A stretch of 64,000 bases of DNA from an uncultured Collinsella sp. (GCA_902497025.1 CABVDJ010000003.1:1-64000), one strand, 5' to 3'; positions 35,464-44,509 are shown, counted from the first letter of the stretch. A program made the numbers and translations. Notes: generated by a model from the sequence alone, not told the origin.

Positions 35464-38364
35464 ATGACCCAGCCCTTGCCCTGGGAAAAGAATGCCGCGG
35501 TACCTGTGCCGCCCGCGCCGGAACCTGTGCCGCTCGATGCATACACCGCCCCTGCAGCGCCGGAGCCCGAGCTCGTTCCGCTCGACATCTACGACGCTCC
35601 CGCGCCGGCGCCCAAGCCCGCCAAGCCGCTCGTCGACATCGACAGCCTTAATCCCGCTCAGCGCGAGGCGGTCCTGACCACCGAGGGCCCGCTGCTGGTG
35701 CTCGCCGGAGCCGGCTCGGGCAAGACCCGCGTCTTGACCTTCCGCATCGCACATATGCTCGGCGACCTGGGTGTTAAGCCCTGGCAGATCCTTGCCATCA
35801 CGTTTACCAACAAGGCCGCGGCCGAGATGCGTGAGCGTCTGGCGGCACTCATTCCCAGCGGCACCCGTGGCATGTGGGTGTGCACCTTCCATGCTATGTG
35901 CGTGCGCATGCTGCGCGAGGACGCTGACCTGCTGGGCTACACCGGTCAGTTCACCATCTACGATGACGACGATTCCAAGCGCATGGTGCGCGATATTATG
36001 CAGGCGCTCGGTATCGAGCAAAAGCAATTCCCCATCAATATGATCCGCAGCAAGATCAGTTCGGCCAAAAACGCCATGGTCGGCCCCGAGGACATGCTCA
36101 AGAGTGCCGATAGCCCCAACGACAAAAAGGCCGCGCAGGTCTACCTGGAACTGGAGCGCCGCCTGCGCGCCGCCAATGCGATGGACTTCGACGACTTGCT
36201 CATGCGCACGCTTGAGCTGCTGCGCACCCGCCCCGAGGTGCTCGATAAGTACCAAGAGCGTTTCCGCTACATTAGCGTCGACGAGTATCAGGACACCAAC
36301 CACGTCCAGTACGAGATCGCCAACCTGCTGGCCGCCAAGTACCAAAACCTCATGGTCGTAGGCGACGATGACCAGTCCATTTACAGCTGGCGCGGCGCCG
36401 ACATCACCAACATCCTGGACTTTGAGAAGGACTTTAAAAACTGCAAGACCGTTAAGCTGGAGCAGAACTACCGCTCTACTGGTCATATCCTGAGTGCCGC
36501 CAACGCCGTGGTGCGTCACAACTCGCAGCGCAAGGACAAGCGCCTGTTTACGGCCGAGGGCGATGGCGAGAAGATCCAGGCCTTCCAGGCGAGCGACGAG
36601 CGCGACGAGGGCCGCTGGATTGCCGGCGAGATCGAGAAGCTGCACTCCAAGGGCATGAGCTACGACGATATCGCCGTGTTCTATCGCACCAACGCCCAGT
36701 CGCGTATTCTCGAAGATATGTTCCTGCGTGCGGGCGTGCCCTACAAGATCGTGGGTGGCACGCGATTCTTCGACCGCGCCGAGATCCGCGACGTCATGGC
36801 TTACCTCAAGATGATCGTGAACCCGGCCGACGAGATGAGCGTCAAGCGCGTCATCAACACACCGCGCCGCGGCATCGGTTCCACCTCGATCCAAAAGATC
36901 GAGCAGCTGGCGCGCGACAACCGTTGCTCGTTCTTCCAGGCCTGCGAGATCGCGTGCGCCGAAACCGGCATGTTTAGCGCCAAGGTGCGCAATGGCCTGT
37001 CGAGCTTTGTGTCGCTGGTGCGCGAGGGCCGTCGCATGGATGGCGAGCTCAAGGACGTCGTCGAGATGATTGTCGACAAGACGGGCCTGCTGCAGGCATT
37101 CCGCGCCGAGGGCACCATGGAGTCCGAGAGCCGCGCCGAGAACATCCAGGAATTCCTGGGCGTTGCGGCCGAATTTGAAGAGACACACGAGGATATCGAG
37201 GGTACGCTTGAGAGCTTGGAAGAGCTGCGCGCGGCTGGCGTTGCCGATGTGCCTGCCGACGCTGAGCCCGAGCCCGTTGTGGTGAGCGCGCCTGCGCCCG
37301 AGCCGGGACCGTCCGCGCCCGCGTCCTCGTTTGAGGCGCTGGTCGGCGCGCGCGATGCCGCAGGTTCCAATCCGCTCGATAGCCTAGCCGCCCCGGCGCT
37401 CTCGCCGCAGGATGCTCTGGCCGCCGCCATCGCGGGCAACGCATATGCCGCGTCGACGGAGATGCCGGCGGGTGCCGTGCATGCCGACGAGATCGAGCGC
37501 ACCTACGGTCCGCTCACCTGTAAGGCGCTGCCGGCGCTCATGGAGTGGCTGGCCCTGCGCTCCGACTTGGATTCCCTAGCCGGCGAGACGCATGCCATTA
37601 CCATGATGACCATCCACTCCGCCAAGGGCCTGGAGTTCCCGGCGGTGTTCGTGGCCGGCATGGAGGAGGGTATCTTCCCGCACGTGCACGACTTTGGCGG
37701 CAGCGATGACCCGGGTAAGCTCGAGGAGGAGCGTCGCCTGGCCTACGTCGCCATCACGCGCGCCCGTAAGCGCCTGTTCTTGACCTATGCGGCCACGCGT
37801 CGCACCTACGGCTCGACCTCTGCCAACCCGCGTTCGCGCTTCCTCAACGAGATTCCGTTTGAGGATATCGAGTTTAGCGGTATCGGCTCTGCCGGCTTTG
37901 AAGGCACGGGCTGGGAGAAGCGCGGCGACCGTCACGGCACCTTTGGCTCGGGCATGGGCTCGGATATGTATGGCGGCAAGGTGTTCGGCTCGCATACGCG
38001 CTCGACCGGCGGTTCCGGTTCGCGCGGCGGATCGAGCTTTGACGATTTCTTTGGCGGCAGCAGCTACGGGACCGAACGCCATCGTGGGGTCTCGCCCGAT
38101 GCCGGCCGTGTTGCCTCGACCTTTGGTTCGGGCGCGCCGCGAGCCAAAAAGCCGTCGTCCAAGGTGTCGCCGACGGTGGAGCGCAAGGTCGATCGCGCCA
38201 GCGCATCGCAGGACTTTGCCGCGGGCGATACCGTGAGCCACAAGACCTTTGGTACGGGTACCGTGATCTCGGTCGCCGGAGACATGATCGAGGTTCAATT
38301 CGAAAAGACCGGCCAGACCAAAAAGCTAATGAAGGGCTTCGCTCCTATAGTAAAACTGACCTAG
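35464..38364 (+). CDS. pcrA: ATP-dependent DNA helicase UvrD/PcrA
   Basis: This 966-residue superfamily 1 helicase acts in DNA repair and replication-fork maintenance. Motifs are in order: Walker A LAGAGSGKTR near 80, VDEYQDTN near 272, GDDDQSIYSWRGA near 300, QNYRSTG near 337, MTIHSAKGLEFPAVFVAG near 714 and VAITRARKRL near 763. The C-terminus (DTVSHKTFGTGTVISVAGD) is the small Tudor-like domain that binds RNA polymerase in PcrA. Unusual are a Pro/Ala-rich N-terminal extension of about 55 residues and a long Pro/Ala/Glu insert near 590-670 in the 2B region. A Gly/Ser-rich stretch lies near 815-880. The ATG at 35464 has GAGGAG upstream. Confidence 0.95.
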   Translation: MTQPLPWEKNAAVPVPPAPEPVPLDAYTAPAAPEPELVPLDIYDAPAPAPKPAKPLVDIDSLNPAQREAVLTTEGPLLVLAGAGSGKTRVLTFRIAHMLGDLGVKPWQILAITFTNKAAAEMRERLAALIPSGTRGMWVCTFHAMCVRMLREDADLLGYTGQFTIYDDDDSKRMVRDIMQALGIEQKQFPINMIRSKISSAKNAMVGPEDMLKSADSPNDKKAAQVYLELERRLRAANAMDFDDLLMRTLELLRTRPEVLDKYQERFRYISVDEYQDTNHVQYEIANLLAAKYQNLMVVGDDDQSIYSWRGADITNILDFEKDFKNCKTVKLEQNYRSTGHILSAANAVVRHNSQRKDKRLFTAEGDGEKIQAFQASDERDEGRWIAGEIEKLHSKGMSYDDIAVFYRTNAQSRILEDMFLRAGVPYKIVGGTRFFDRAEIRDVMAYLKMIVNPADEMSVKRVINTPRRGIGSTSIQKIEQLARDNRCSFFQACEIACAETGMFSAKVRNGLSSFVSLVREGRRMDGELKDVVEMIVDKTGLLQAFRAEGTMESESRAENIQEFLGVAAEFEETHEDIEGTLESLEELRAAGVADVPADAEPEPVVVSAPAPEPGPSAPASSFEALVGARDAAGSNPLDSLAAPALSPQDALAAAIAGNAYAASTEMPAGAVHADEIERTYGPLTCKALPALMEWLALRSDLDSLAGETHAITMMTIHSAKGLEFPAVFVAGMEEGIFPHVHDFGGSDDPGKLEEERRLAYVAITRARKRLFLTYAATRRTYGSTSANPRSRFLNEIPFEDIEFSGIGSAGFEGTGWEKRGDRHGTFGSGMGSDMYGGKVFGSHTRSTGGSGSRGGSSFDDFFGGSSYGTERHRGVSPDAGRVASTFGSGAPRAKKPSSKVSPTVERKVDRASASQDFAAGDTVSHKTFGTGTVISVAGDMIEVQFEKTGQTKKLMKGFAPIVKLT

Positions 38365-38403
38365 GCGGCTTTCCCAGGCACGGCACCTCGGCCTTCAATC
38401 GTC

Positions 38404-38434
38404 GGGCATGACCTCAAGGTCTATGCCCTCCTCT
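38404..38434 (+). terminator. Terminator-like hairpin of pcrA
   Basis: GGGCATGACC and GGTCTATGCCC pair around TCAA, followed by TCCTCTTTC. It has the same core as the uppP terminator (35181-35208). Confidence 0.65.
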
Positions 38435-38687
38435 TTCAGGCCGATCTGCCGCACCTGGAAAACCCGTACATCCGGCTAGGCGGGCGCGCCGGGGGCTTTG
38501 GTCGCCTGCTCGGGCAGTCCTGCTCGCACGGAGAGCACATTAAGTGCTCTCCGGCTCGTGCGGATCTCGCGATCGATGTTGCCCTATACGCCCGCCCAGG
38601 TCCTTGGGTAACGTTGCTGGACGAACGTCGCTTTGCTCGTTCGCTTTTTGATCTGGAGAGCCGGGTGGGCTGAATACTTAGACATGG

Positions 38688-38725
38688 CAAGGGGCTCCCC
38701 CGTTGAAGAACGGGGGAGCCCCTTG
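38688..38725. terminator. Strong hairpin at the 3' end of manA
   Basis: CAAGGGGCTCCCCCG (38688-38702) pairs perfectly over 15 bases with CGGGGGAGCCCCTTG (38711-38725). T-rich sequence follows on the plus strand (TTGCGTTTGGGTTGTT). It lies between convergent genes and could serve both. Confidence 0.75.
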
Positions 38726-38749
38726 TTGCGTTTGGGTTGTTGGTGCGAC

Positions 38750-39682
38750 CTAGAGGTGGCTGATGATCAGTTCCATCTTGCCTTCGAGGTCGATGGAACT
38801 GACGGTGCTGGGGGCCAGCAGGTGGCTTCCCTTGTGGACGGGGTCGCCGCAGACGGTGCCTTCGCCGTCGATGACCGACAGGCACATGAAGGGCCAGCGC
38901 TGGTCGAGGGTCTTGCTGCCGTCGACGCGCACACGATCGACGGTGTAGCAGGAGTTAGACTCGAGCTCGGTCACGCCATCGACTTCGGGCGCGGTCACCG
39001 TGCCGTCGGTCGGAGCCTGAGCATCAAAGTCGATGCAGTCGAGGCTCTGCTCAATGTGCAGCGGGCGCAGCTTGCCATCGGTGCCGGGACGGTCGTAGTC
39101 GTACAGGCGATATGTCACGTCGCTCGACTGCTGCGTCTCCAAAATGAGCGTGCCGGTCTTGATGGCGTGCACGGTGCCGGAATCAATCTGGAAAAAGTCG
39201 CCCTTGTGGATCGGCAGCACGTTGAGCATGTCGTCCCAGCGGCCGTCCTCGATCATCTGTGCGGCCTCGGCGCGGTCATGCGCGCGCTGGCCGACGATAA
39301 TCGTGGAGCCGGGCTCGCAGTCCAGCACATACCAGCACTCGGTTTTGCCCAGGCTGCCGTTCTCGTGCTCGGCGGCGTACTCGTCGTTGGGGTGAATCTG
39401 GATCGAAAGGTCGTCCTTGGCGTCCAGAATCTTAACGAGTAGCGGGAACTCCTTGCCCTCGCAGTTGCCAAAGAGCTCGCGATGCTCGGCCCACAGCCAC
39501 GACAGCGTGTGACCGGCATACGGGCCCTCCGCAATCTGGCAGTCGCCATTGGGGTGGGCCGAGATGGCCCAGCACTCACCGATGGGACCCTTGGGAATGT
39601 CGTAACCAAATACGGTTTCGAGCTGGCGGCCGCCCCAGATCTTCTCGTGAAAGATCGGCGTCAGTTTAATCAAATCGGACAT
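38750..39682 (-). CDS. manA: Mannose-6-phosphate isomerase, class I
   Basis: The 310-residue protein interconverts mannose 6-phosphate and fructose 6-phosphate using zinc. Visible features are EKIWGGRQLETVFGYDIP and GECWAISAHPNGDCQI at the N-terminus, the zinc ligands in LSIQIHPNDEYAAEHENG (Q-x-H-P-x-D) and the later His in FFQIDSGTVHAIKTG. This is the short form typical of Gram-positive bacteria. ATG 39682 is favoured over ATG 39688 because GGGGG then lies at a proper distance. It sits next to the beta-glucoside operon regulator and would feed hexose phosphates into glycolysis. Confidence 0.93.
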   Translation of the reverse strand: MSDLIKLTPIFHEKIWGGRQLETVFGYDIPKGPIGECWAISAHPNGDCQIAEGPYAGHTLSWLWAEHRELFGNCEGKEFPLLVKILDAKDDLSIQIHPNDEYAAEHENGSLGKTECWYVLDCEPGSTIIVGQRAHDRAEAAQMIEDGRWDDMLNVLPIHKGDFFQIDSGTVHAIKTGTLILETQQSSDVTYRLYDYDRPGTDGKLRPLHIEQSLDCIDFDAQAPTDGTVTAPEVDGVTELESNSCYTVDRVRVDGSKTLDQRWPFMCLSVIDGEGTVCGDPVHKGSHLLAPSTVSSIDLEGKMELIISHL

Positions 39683-39756
39683 GTTCATACCCCCATTGTG
39701 TTGCGCGGACGCTGCACGAAACAGCTCAAAGCGAGCGCCCGGATGACTACAAAAAC

Positions 39757-40476
39757 CTATGCCAACGTTACGTTGTGCAACTCAAAGCGGTCGCCAACGT
39801 TGCGCGAGACCGAATACTCAAAGGCGGCGCCGCTGTCCAAAAAGCCAATCTGGGTGAGCTCGAGCAGGGGAGAGCCAAGTTTGGTGTCCAGGCGCTTGGC
39901 TTCTTCCTCGGTTGCTGCCACGGCGCGAATGGTACGGTGGAAGCTCGATATCTTCAGCCCACATTCCTCGCGGATGAAGTGGTAGACCGATCCGTACAGG
40001 TCCTTCTTTTTAAGGCCTGGAATCAGCTCGAGGGGCATGTAGGTGTACTCGATAACGATGGGCTTCTCATCGGCCTGACGCACGCGCACGATGTGATAGG
40101 CAAAGTCATCCTCGGCAATTCCCAGCGGGGCTGCGATGTCCGCTGGTGGATTAACAATCGAGAAATCGTAGACCACCGAGGTCACCTTCTCCCCGCGGTG
40201 CTCATACGAAAAACCCTGGGCACGGTCGTTTTTGCCCTGGAAAAACGCCTGGCCGGGAAGTCCCGCCGTGTCCTTAACGTAGGTACCCGATCCACGACGG
40301 CTGGTAATAAGACCTTCCTCGGTGATTTGCTCGATAGCTCGTTTGACGGTGATTTTGGAAACGCTATAGAGCTCACAGAACTCAACGACGGTGGGAAGCT
40401 TGTCGCCCGGTTTAAGAGCGCCATCCTCGATACTTCGACGAATATCTGCAGATATCGCCTCGTATTTGGGAATCAT
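39757..40476 (-). CDS. GntR/HutC-family transcriptional regulator with UTRA domain
   Basis: The 239-residue protein has an N-terminal winged helix (AISADIRRSIEDGALKPGDK, LPTVVEFCELYSVSKITVKR, RGSGTYV) and a UTRA ligand-binding domain (RVRQADEKPIVIEYTYMPLE, ending SGAAFEYSVSRNVGDRFEL). HutC-type regulators of this form bind sugar phosphates and control adjacent PTS/glycosidase genes. AGGAGG lies before ATG 40476; longer upstream readings have no site. It is divergent from the 6-phospho-beta-glucosidase gene. Three AAAAGTAA sequences in the shared region are candidate operators. Confidence 0.92.
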   Translation of the reverse strand: MIPKYEAISADIRRSIEDGALKPGDKLPTVVEFCELYSVSKITVKRAIEQITEEGLITSRRGSGTYVKDTAGLPGQAFFQGKNDRAQGFSYEHRGEKVTSVVYDFSIVNPPADIAAPLGIAEDDFAYHIVRVRQADEKPIVIEYTYMPLELIPGLKKKDLYGSVYHFIREECGLKISSFHRTIRAVAATEEEAKRLDTKLGSPLLELTQIGFLDSGAAFEYSVSRNVGDRFELHNVTLA

Positions 40477-40585
40477 GGAACCTCCTTTCCGACATATATG
40501 AATACAAAAAGTAAGTATAACCCTCAACAGGGCATCCATATTACTTTTATCTAAGAAGTTCGAGAAAGAAAAAAGAAAAAGACGC

Positions 40586-40613
40586 TTTACTTTTAAAATT
40601 AGAGCGCTATAGT
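40586..40613 (+). promoter_or_regulatory. Promoter of the beta-glucoside operon
   Basis: TTTACT (40586-40591) and TATAGT (40608-40613) are 16 bases apart. The -35 box overlaps one TTACTTTT box, so a repressor bound there would block the promoter. Confidence 0.6.
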
Positions 40614-40652
40614 TTAAGCAACGAACGGAATCCTTCCGCACAACAGGATCGA

Positions 40653-40750
40653 CCGTTTGGGGACGGTTTTGTTTTGGCGGGTTGGATATCGGTATGGCCG
40701 GTGCGCGCCCGCGCCGGATAACCTGCCAAAGCAAACCCGTCTCCAACCGG
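40653..40750 (+). promoter_or_regulatory. Large leader hairpin before bglA
   Basis: The 27-base segment starting TTGGGGACGG (40657-40683) and the segment 40720-40746 ending in GTCTCCAA are inverted copies with about four differences; flanking CCGT/CCGG extend the stem. A small GACCGT-ACGGTTTTGTTTT hairpin lies inside the first arm (40651-40672). The whole lies between the promoter and the ribosome binding site. Confidence 0.55.
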
Positions 40751-40780
40751 AAGCTCTAGAACACGAAAGCGAGGACTTTG

Positions 40781-42181
40781 ATGGCACAGTATCAGCTGCC
40801 CAACGACTTCTTCTTTGGCGCTGCTATGTCCGGCCCGCAGACTGAGGGTCAGTGGAACCAGGGCGGCAAGCTCGAGAACCTGTGGGACACCTGGTCCATC
40901 CAGGATCTGGGTTCGTTCTACAACCGCGTTGGCTCTTACGCCGGCAATGACTTTATGGCCAAGTACCAGGAAGACCTTCGCATTTTGAAGGACTTGGGTC
41001 TGGATACCTATCGCACTTCCATCCAGTGGAGCCGTCTGCTCGATGCCGACGGCAACCTCAACGAGGAAGGTGCCGCGTGGTATCACGAGTTGTTCCGCGC
41101 CTCTCGCGAAGCCGGCTTGGAGCCGTTTGTCAACTTGTACCACTTTGACATGCCCACCTACCTCTTTAACCGTGGCGGCTGGGAGAGCCGTGAGGTTGTC
41201 GAGGCTTACGCACATTACGCCGACGTCGCCTTCCACGAGTTTGGCCAGGAGATTAAGTACTGGTTCACCTTTAACGAGCCCATCGTCGAGCCCGAGCAGC
41301 GCTATCAGGAGGGCGTGTGGTTCCCGCAGCTCCACGACTTCAACCGCGCCCGCACCGTGCAGTATCACATCTCGCTGGCGCACGCGCTGGCCGTGGCCAA
41401 CTATCGTCGCGCCTATGACGAGGGCGCTATTCGCGCCGATGCCAAGATCGGCATGATCAACTGCTTTACCCCGGTCTACACCAAGGAGAACCCCAGCGAG
41501 GCGGACCTCGAGGCCGTGCGCATGACCAGCGGCATCAACAACCGCTGGTGGCTCGACCTCATCACCAAGGGCGAGCTTCCTGCCGACGTGCTCGACAGCC
41601 TGGCCGAGGGCGGCGTTAAGCTCCCGTTCCGCGCCGGCGACCAAGAGATCCTCAAGCAGGGTGTTGTCGACTGGCTCGGCTGCAACTACTACCACCCCAC
41701 GCGTGTTCAGGCGCCGGCGAGCAAGGTCGACCAGTACGGCCTGCCGCACTTTGCCGACGAGTACGTATGGCCCGACGCCGTTATGAACGAGAGCCGCGGC
41801 TGGGAGATCTACCCGCAGGGCCTCTACGACTTTGGCATGGACTGCGCTAAGAACTACCCCGATCTTGAGTGGTTCGTTTCCGAGAACGGCATCGGCATCA
41901 TGGACGAATACAAGAACCGTGACGCCGAAGGAACCATCCAGGATGACTACCGCGTCGACTTTGTACGTCAGCACCTGGAGTGGGTGGCCAAGGCCATCGA
42001 CGAGGGCGCCAAGTGCCGGGGCTATCACTACTGGGCCGTCATCGATAACTGGTCTTGGGCCAATGCCTTTAAGAATCGTTACGGCTTTGTCGAGGTCGAT
42101 CTCATGGACGGCTACAAGCGCCGCCTTAAGAAGTCGGCGGCCTGGCTCAAACAGGTCGCCACGACCCACGTGGTTGATTAG
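40781..42181 (+). CDS. 6-phospho-beta-glucosidase, glycoside hydrolase family 1
   Basis: The 466-residue enzyme is a GH1 beta/alpha barrel: N-terminal FFFGAAMSGPQTEG, acid-base Glu in YWFTFNEPIVEPE near 162-174 and nucleophile Glu in WFVSENGIGI near 366-375. It would hydrolyse phosphorylated beta-glucosides delivered by the PTS encoded next to it. GAGGA lies five bases before ATG 40781. It is the first gene of the operon. Substrate could be cellobiose 6-phosphate, or an aryl or gentiobiose-type 6-phospho-glucoside; sequence alone does not decide. Confidence 0.92.
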   Translation: MAQYQLPNDFFFGAAMSGPQTEGQWNQGGKLENLWDTWSIQDLGSFYNRVGSYAGNDFMAKYQEDLRILKDLGLDTYRTSIQWSRLLDADGNLNEEGAAWYHELFRASREAGLEPFVNLYHFDMPTYLFNRGGWESREVVEAYAHYADVAFHEFGQEIKYWFTFNEPIVEPEQRYQEGVWFPQLHDFNRARTVQYHISLAHALAVANYRRAYDEGAIRADAKIGMINCFTPVYTKENPSEADLEAVRMTSGINNRWWLDLITKGELPADVLDSLAEGGVKLPFRAGDQEILKQGVVDWLGCNYYHPTRVQAPASKVDQYGLPHFADEYVWPDAVMNESRGWEIYPQGLYDFGMDCAKNYPDLEWFVSENGIGIMDEYKNRDAEGTIQDDYRVDFVRQHLEWVAKAIDEGAKCRGYHYWAVIDNWSWANAFKNRYGFVEVDLMDGYKRRLKKSAAWLKQVATTHVVD

Positions 42182-42301
42182 CGACCGGGCGAACGCCCAA
42201 ACCGCGCGCCGCCGCGCGCAACACATGGCACATCTGGTGGCAGAGGGCGACAGACCACCGTGCGCATAGGAAAAGGCCGGATTTGAAAGTTAGGAGCAAT
42301 C

Positions 42302-43645
42302 ATGGCCAGTGACAACGGAAAGAGCTTCCTCGACAAGTTTGCCGAGGTCTCTGCGAAGGTGGGAAACCAGGTTCACCTGCGTTCCCTGCGTGACGCCTTC
42401 GCGACCATCACGCCGCTCTATATCCTTGCGGGTATCGCGGTTCTTATTAACAACGTCGTGTTCCCTCTGTTCCCGCTCGATGCGGCGGGCCTTGCCAACC
42501 TTCAGACGTGGGGCTCGGCAATTACGCTGGGCACCCTCAACGTCTCTGCCATTATCTTGGCCGGATTGATTGGCTACAGCCTCGCCAAGAACAAGCGTTT
42601 CGATAACCCGCTCGCTTGCGTGGTCGTCGCCATCTCTGCCTTCGTCATCATGATGCCGCAGCAGATCACCGCCTCGCTTGCCGCCACGAGCCCACTGCTC
42701 ACCGACAAGATCACCTCCGCCGAGGTCACGGGCGCCCTTTCGACTGCCAACACCGGCACCAACGGTCTGTTCTCGGCTATTATCATCGCCCTGCTTTCCG
42801 TCTCGCTCTTCATCAAGATTTCTGGCGTCGAGAAGCTCAAGGTTAAGCTGGGCGAGGGCGTGCCTCCCGCGGTCTCCAACTCCTTCAACGTCATGATTCC
42901 GATGCTGCTTAACCTCGCGGTCTTCGCTCTTGCCGCAGCCCTGCTCGCCGTGTGCGCCGGCACCGATCTGTGCACCATCATCTCCACGTGCATCTCCAAC
43001 CCGCTCAAGAGCATCATGAACGCCGGTCCGTGGGCTGTTATCCTCATCTACACCCTTGCTAACCTGCTGTTCTGCGTCGGTATTCACCAGTCCACCATCT
43101 CTGGCGCTACCGTCGAGCCGATCCTGACCATGCTCATCGTCGACAACATGGCTACCTTTGCCGCCGGTGGCACCATCCAGCCCGATCACTACATGAACAT
43201 GCAGATCGTTAACAGCTTCGCCCTCATCGGCGGCTCGGGCTGCACCCTCATGCTTCTGCTCGACACGCTCCTGTTCTCCAAGAACAAGGCTTCCGAGACC
43301 GTTTCCAAGATGGCTATCCTGCCTGGTCTGTTCAACATCAACGAGCCGGTTATCTACGGTTACCCCATCGTGTACAACCTGCCGCTCATGATCCCGTTCG
43401 TCCTTCTTCCCGATCTGTTCATCGGCATCACCTATGGCCTTACCTGCGCAGGCATCATCAGCCCCTGCATCGCCCAGGTGCCCTGGACCATGCCTCCCGT
43501 CATCAATGCCCTGCTCGCTACGGGCTTTGACTGGCGCGCCGGCGTGTGGCAGGCTCTCGAGATTGTCATTGGCATGGCCGTCTACCTGCCCTTTATGAAG
43601 ATTTCCGAGAAGGCAATCGCCAAGCAGGAGGCTCTCGCCGAGTAG
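42302..43645 (+). CDS. PTS lactose/cellobiose-type transporter, IIC component
   Basis: The 447-residue membrane protein has about ten hydrophobic helices and the family opening FAEVSAKVGNQVHLRSLRDA. It also has FNINEPVIYGYPIVYNLPLM, the conserved N-E-P-x-x-x-G-x-P motif that forms the sugar site in the chitobiose/cellobiose IIC family. AGGAG precedes the ATG. It lies 120 bases after the glycosidase and before IIB and IIA, and transports the beta-glucoside while it is phosphorylated. Confidence 0.94.
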   Translation: MASDNGKSFLDKFAEVSAKVGNQVHLRSLRDAFATITPLYILAGIAVLINNVVFPLFPLDAAGLANLQTWGSAITLGTLNVSAIILAGLIGYSLAKNKRFDNPLACVVVAISAFVIMMPQQITASLAATSPLLTDKITSAEVTGALSTANTGTNGLFSAIIIALLSVSLFIKISGVEKLKVKLGEGVPPAVSNSFNVMIPMLLNLAVFALAAALLAVCAGTDLCTIISTCISNPLKSIMNAGPWAVILIYTLANLLFCVGIHQSTISGATVEPILTMLIVDNMATFAAGGTIQPDHYMNMQIVNSFALIGGSGCTLMLLLDTLLFSKNKASETVSKMAILPGLFNINEPVIYGYPIVYNLPLMIPFVLLPDLFIGITYGLTCAGIISPCIAQVPWTMPPVINALLATGFDWRAGVWQALEIVIGMAVYLPFMKISEKAIAKQEALAE

Positions 43646-43674
43646 AACGCCTAACGTTCGTCCCTTTCACCTTT

Positions 43675-43705
43675 GCGGGCGCCGGTACGCGGTGCCGGTG
43701 CCCGC
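43675..43705 (+). repeat. Hairpin between PTS IIC and IIB genes
   Basis: GCGGGCGCCGG (43675-43685) pairs with CCGGTGCCCGC (43695-43705). No T run follows. Such intercistronic hairpins often mark RNA processing or partial termination, allowing more IIB/IIA than IIC. Confidence 0.45.
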
Positions 43706-43806
43706 GGCTCTCTCCCTTGCGTAAAGATACAGGGGAGCGGGCACAATAGCCGCAAGGAATACAACCAGTTGTCGTCTGCGCGCCGCGCAGTTATAAGGAG
43801 GAAACC

Positions 43807-44109
43807 ATGAAGAAGATCATGCTCTGCTGCAATGCCGGCATGTCCACGAGCCTGCTGGTCCAGAAGATGCAGGCCGAGGTTGCAAACCGTGGTCTGGATA
43901 TTGAGGTCGAGGCTCGTCCCATGAACGAGGCCCACGATCACCTGGACGAGTGCGACATGTTGCTGCTTGGTCCGCAGATCGGCTACACCAAGGGCGATTT
44001 TGAGAAGGAGGCCGCCGGTCGTTTTCCGGTCGAGGTCATCAACATGGTCGACTACGGCCGCATGAACGCTGCCGGCATCATCGACCACTGCGTCAGCGTG
44101 ATGGGCTAG
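43807..44109 (+). CDS. PTS lactose/cellobiose-type IIB component
   Basis: The 100-residue protein starts MKKIMLCCNAGMSTSLLVQK. The cysteine in the C-x-x-G-M-S-T loop carries the phosphoryl group; here two adjacent Cys occur (CCNAGMST), the second at the usual place. It passes phosphate from IIA to the incoming sugar. AAGGAGG lies seven bases before the ATG. The IIA gene starts nine bases after its stop. Confidence 0.95.
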   Translation: MKKIMLCCNAGMSTSLLVQKMQAEVANRGLDIEVEARPMNEAHDHLDECDMLLLGPQIGYTKGDFEKEAAGRFPVEVINMVDYGRMNAAGIIDHCVSVMG

Positions 44110-44118
44110 GTGCTCCGC

Positions 44119-44451
44119 ATGGAGGATATGAACGAACTGCAGATGACCTGCTTCGAGATCATCAGCTACGTCGGTACCGCCAAGAGCATGTACATCAATG
44201 CCGTGCAAAAGGCCAAGGAGGGCGATTTTGACGCCGCCGAGGAGCTTATCAAGCAGGGCGACGAGGCCTATAACGGTGGCCACGATGTTCACATGGGGCT
44301 TCTGAAGAAGGAGGCCAACGGCGAGCGTAACGGCGAGGCCCCGTTGATTCTGCTGCATGCCGAGGACCAGATGGCCGGTACCGAGACCATGCGCGTCATG
44401 GCGACGGAGCTCATCGAGATTCACAAGCAGCTGCAGGTACTTCAGGCCTAG
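44119..44451 (+). CDS. PTS lactose/cellobiose-type IIA component
   Basis: The 110-residue helical protein contains FEIISYVGTAKSMYINAVQK, the Gly-Asp-Phe-Asp-Ala-Ala-Glu-Glu region and the phospho-acceptor His in LILLHAEDQMAG near 75. It forms a trimer of helical bundles and receives phosphate from HPr. Start ATG 44119 is chosen because TAGGTG lies five bases upstream; GTG 44110 and ATG 44128 are alternatives. It ends the PTS gene set and is followed by a terminator. Confidence 0.94.
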   Translation: MEDMNELQMTCFEIISYVGTAKSMYINAVQKAKEGDFDAAEELIKQGDEAYNGGHDVHMGLLKKEANGERNGEAPLILLHAEDQMAGTETMRVMATELIEIHKQLQVLQA

Positions 44452-44509
44452 TCGGCGTTATCGCCGCGATGGGCCGTGCGGTCCAACAGACAACACAGTC
44501 CCTTTGACG

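Larger units (their letters stand above)
38365..38749. other. 385-bp intergenic region with three hairpins
   Basis: No gene is supported. Besides the pcrA hairpin it contains CGGAGAGCAC (38529-38538) paired with GTGCTCTCCG (38544-38553) and the strong hairpin at 38688-38725. Sequence between has no recognisable promoter or coding bias; both neighbours are convergent. Confidence 0.5.
40477..40780. other. 304-bp divergent regulatory region of the beta-glucoside locus
   Basis: It holds three AAAAGTAA/TTACTTTT boxes (40507-40514, 40541-40548, 40587-40594), a promoter (40586-40613) and, downstream of it, a long imperfect hairpin (40653-40750) before the bglA ribosome binding site. The left half is markedly AT-rich compared with surrounding genes. 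Confidence 0.65.

Noticed and set aside
38436..38885. 149-codon open frame on the minus strand past the end of manA
   Set aside because: It overlaps the manA 3' end in another frame and passes through a strong hairpin; its product is low-complexity Arg/Pro-rich.
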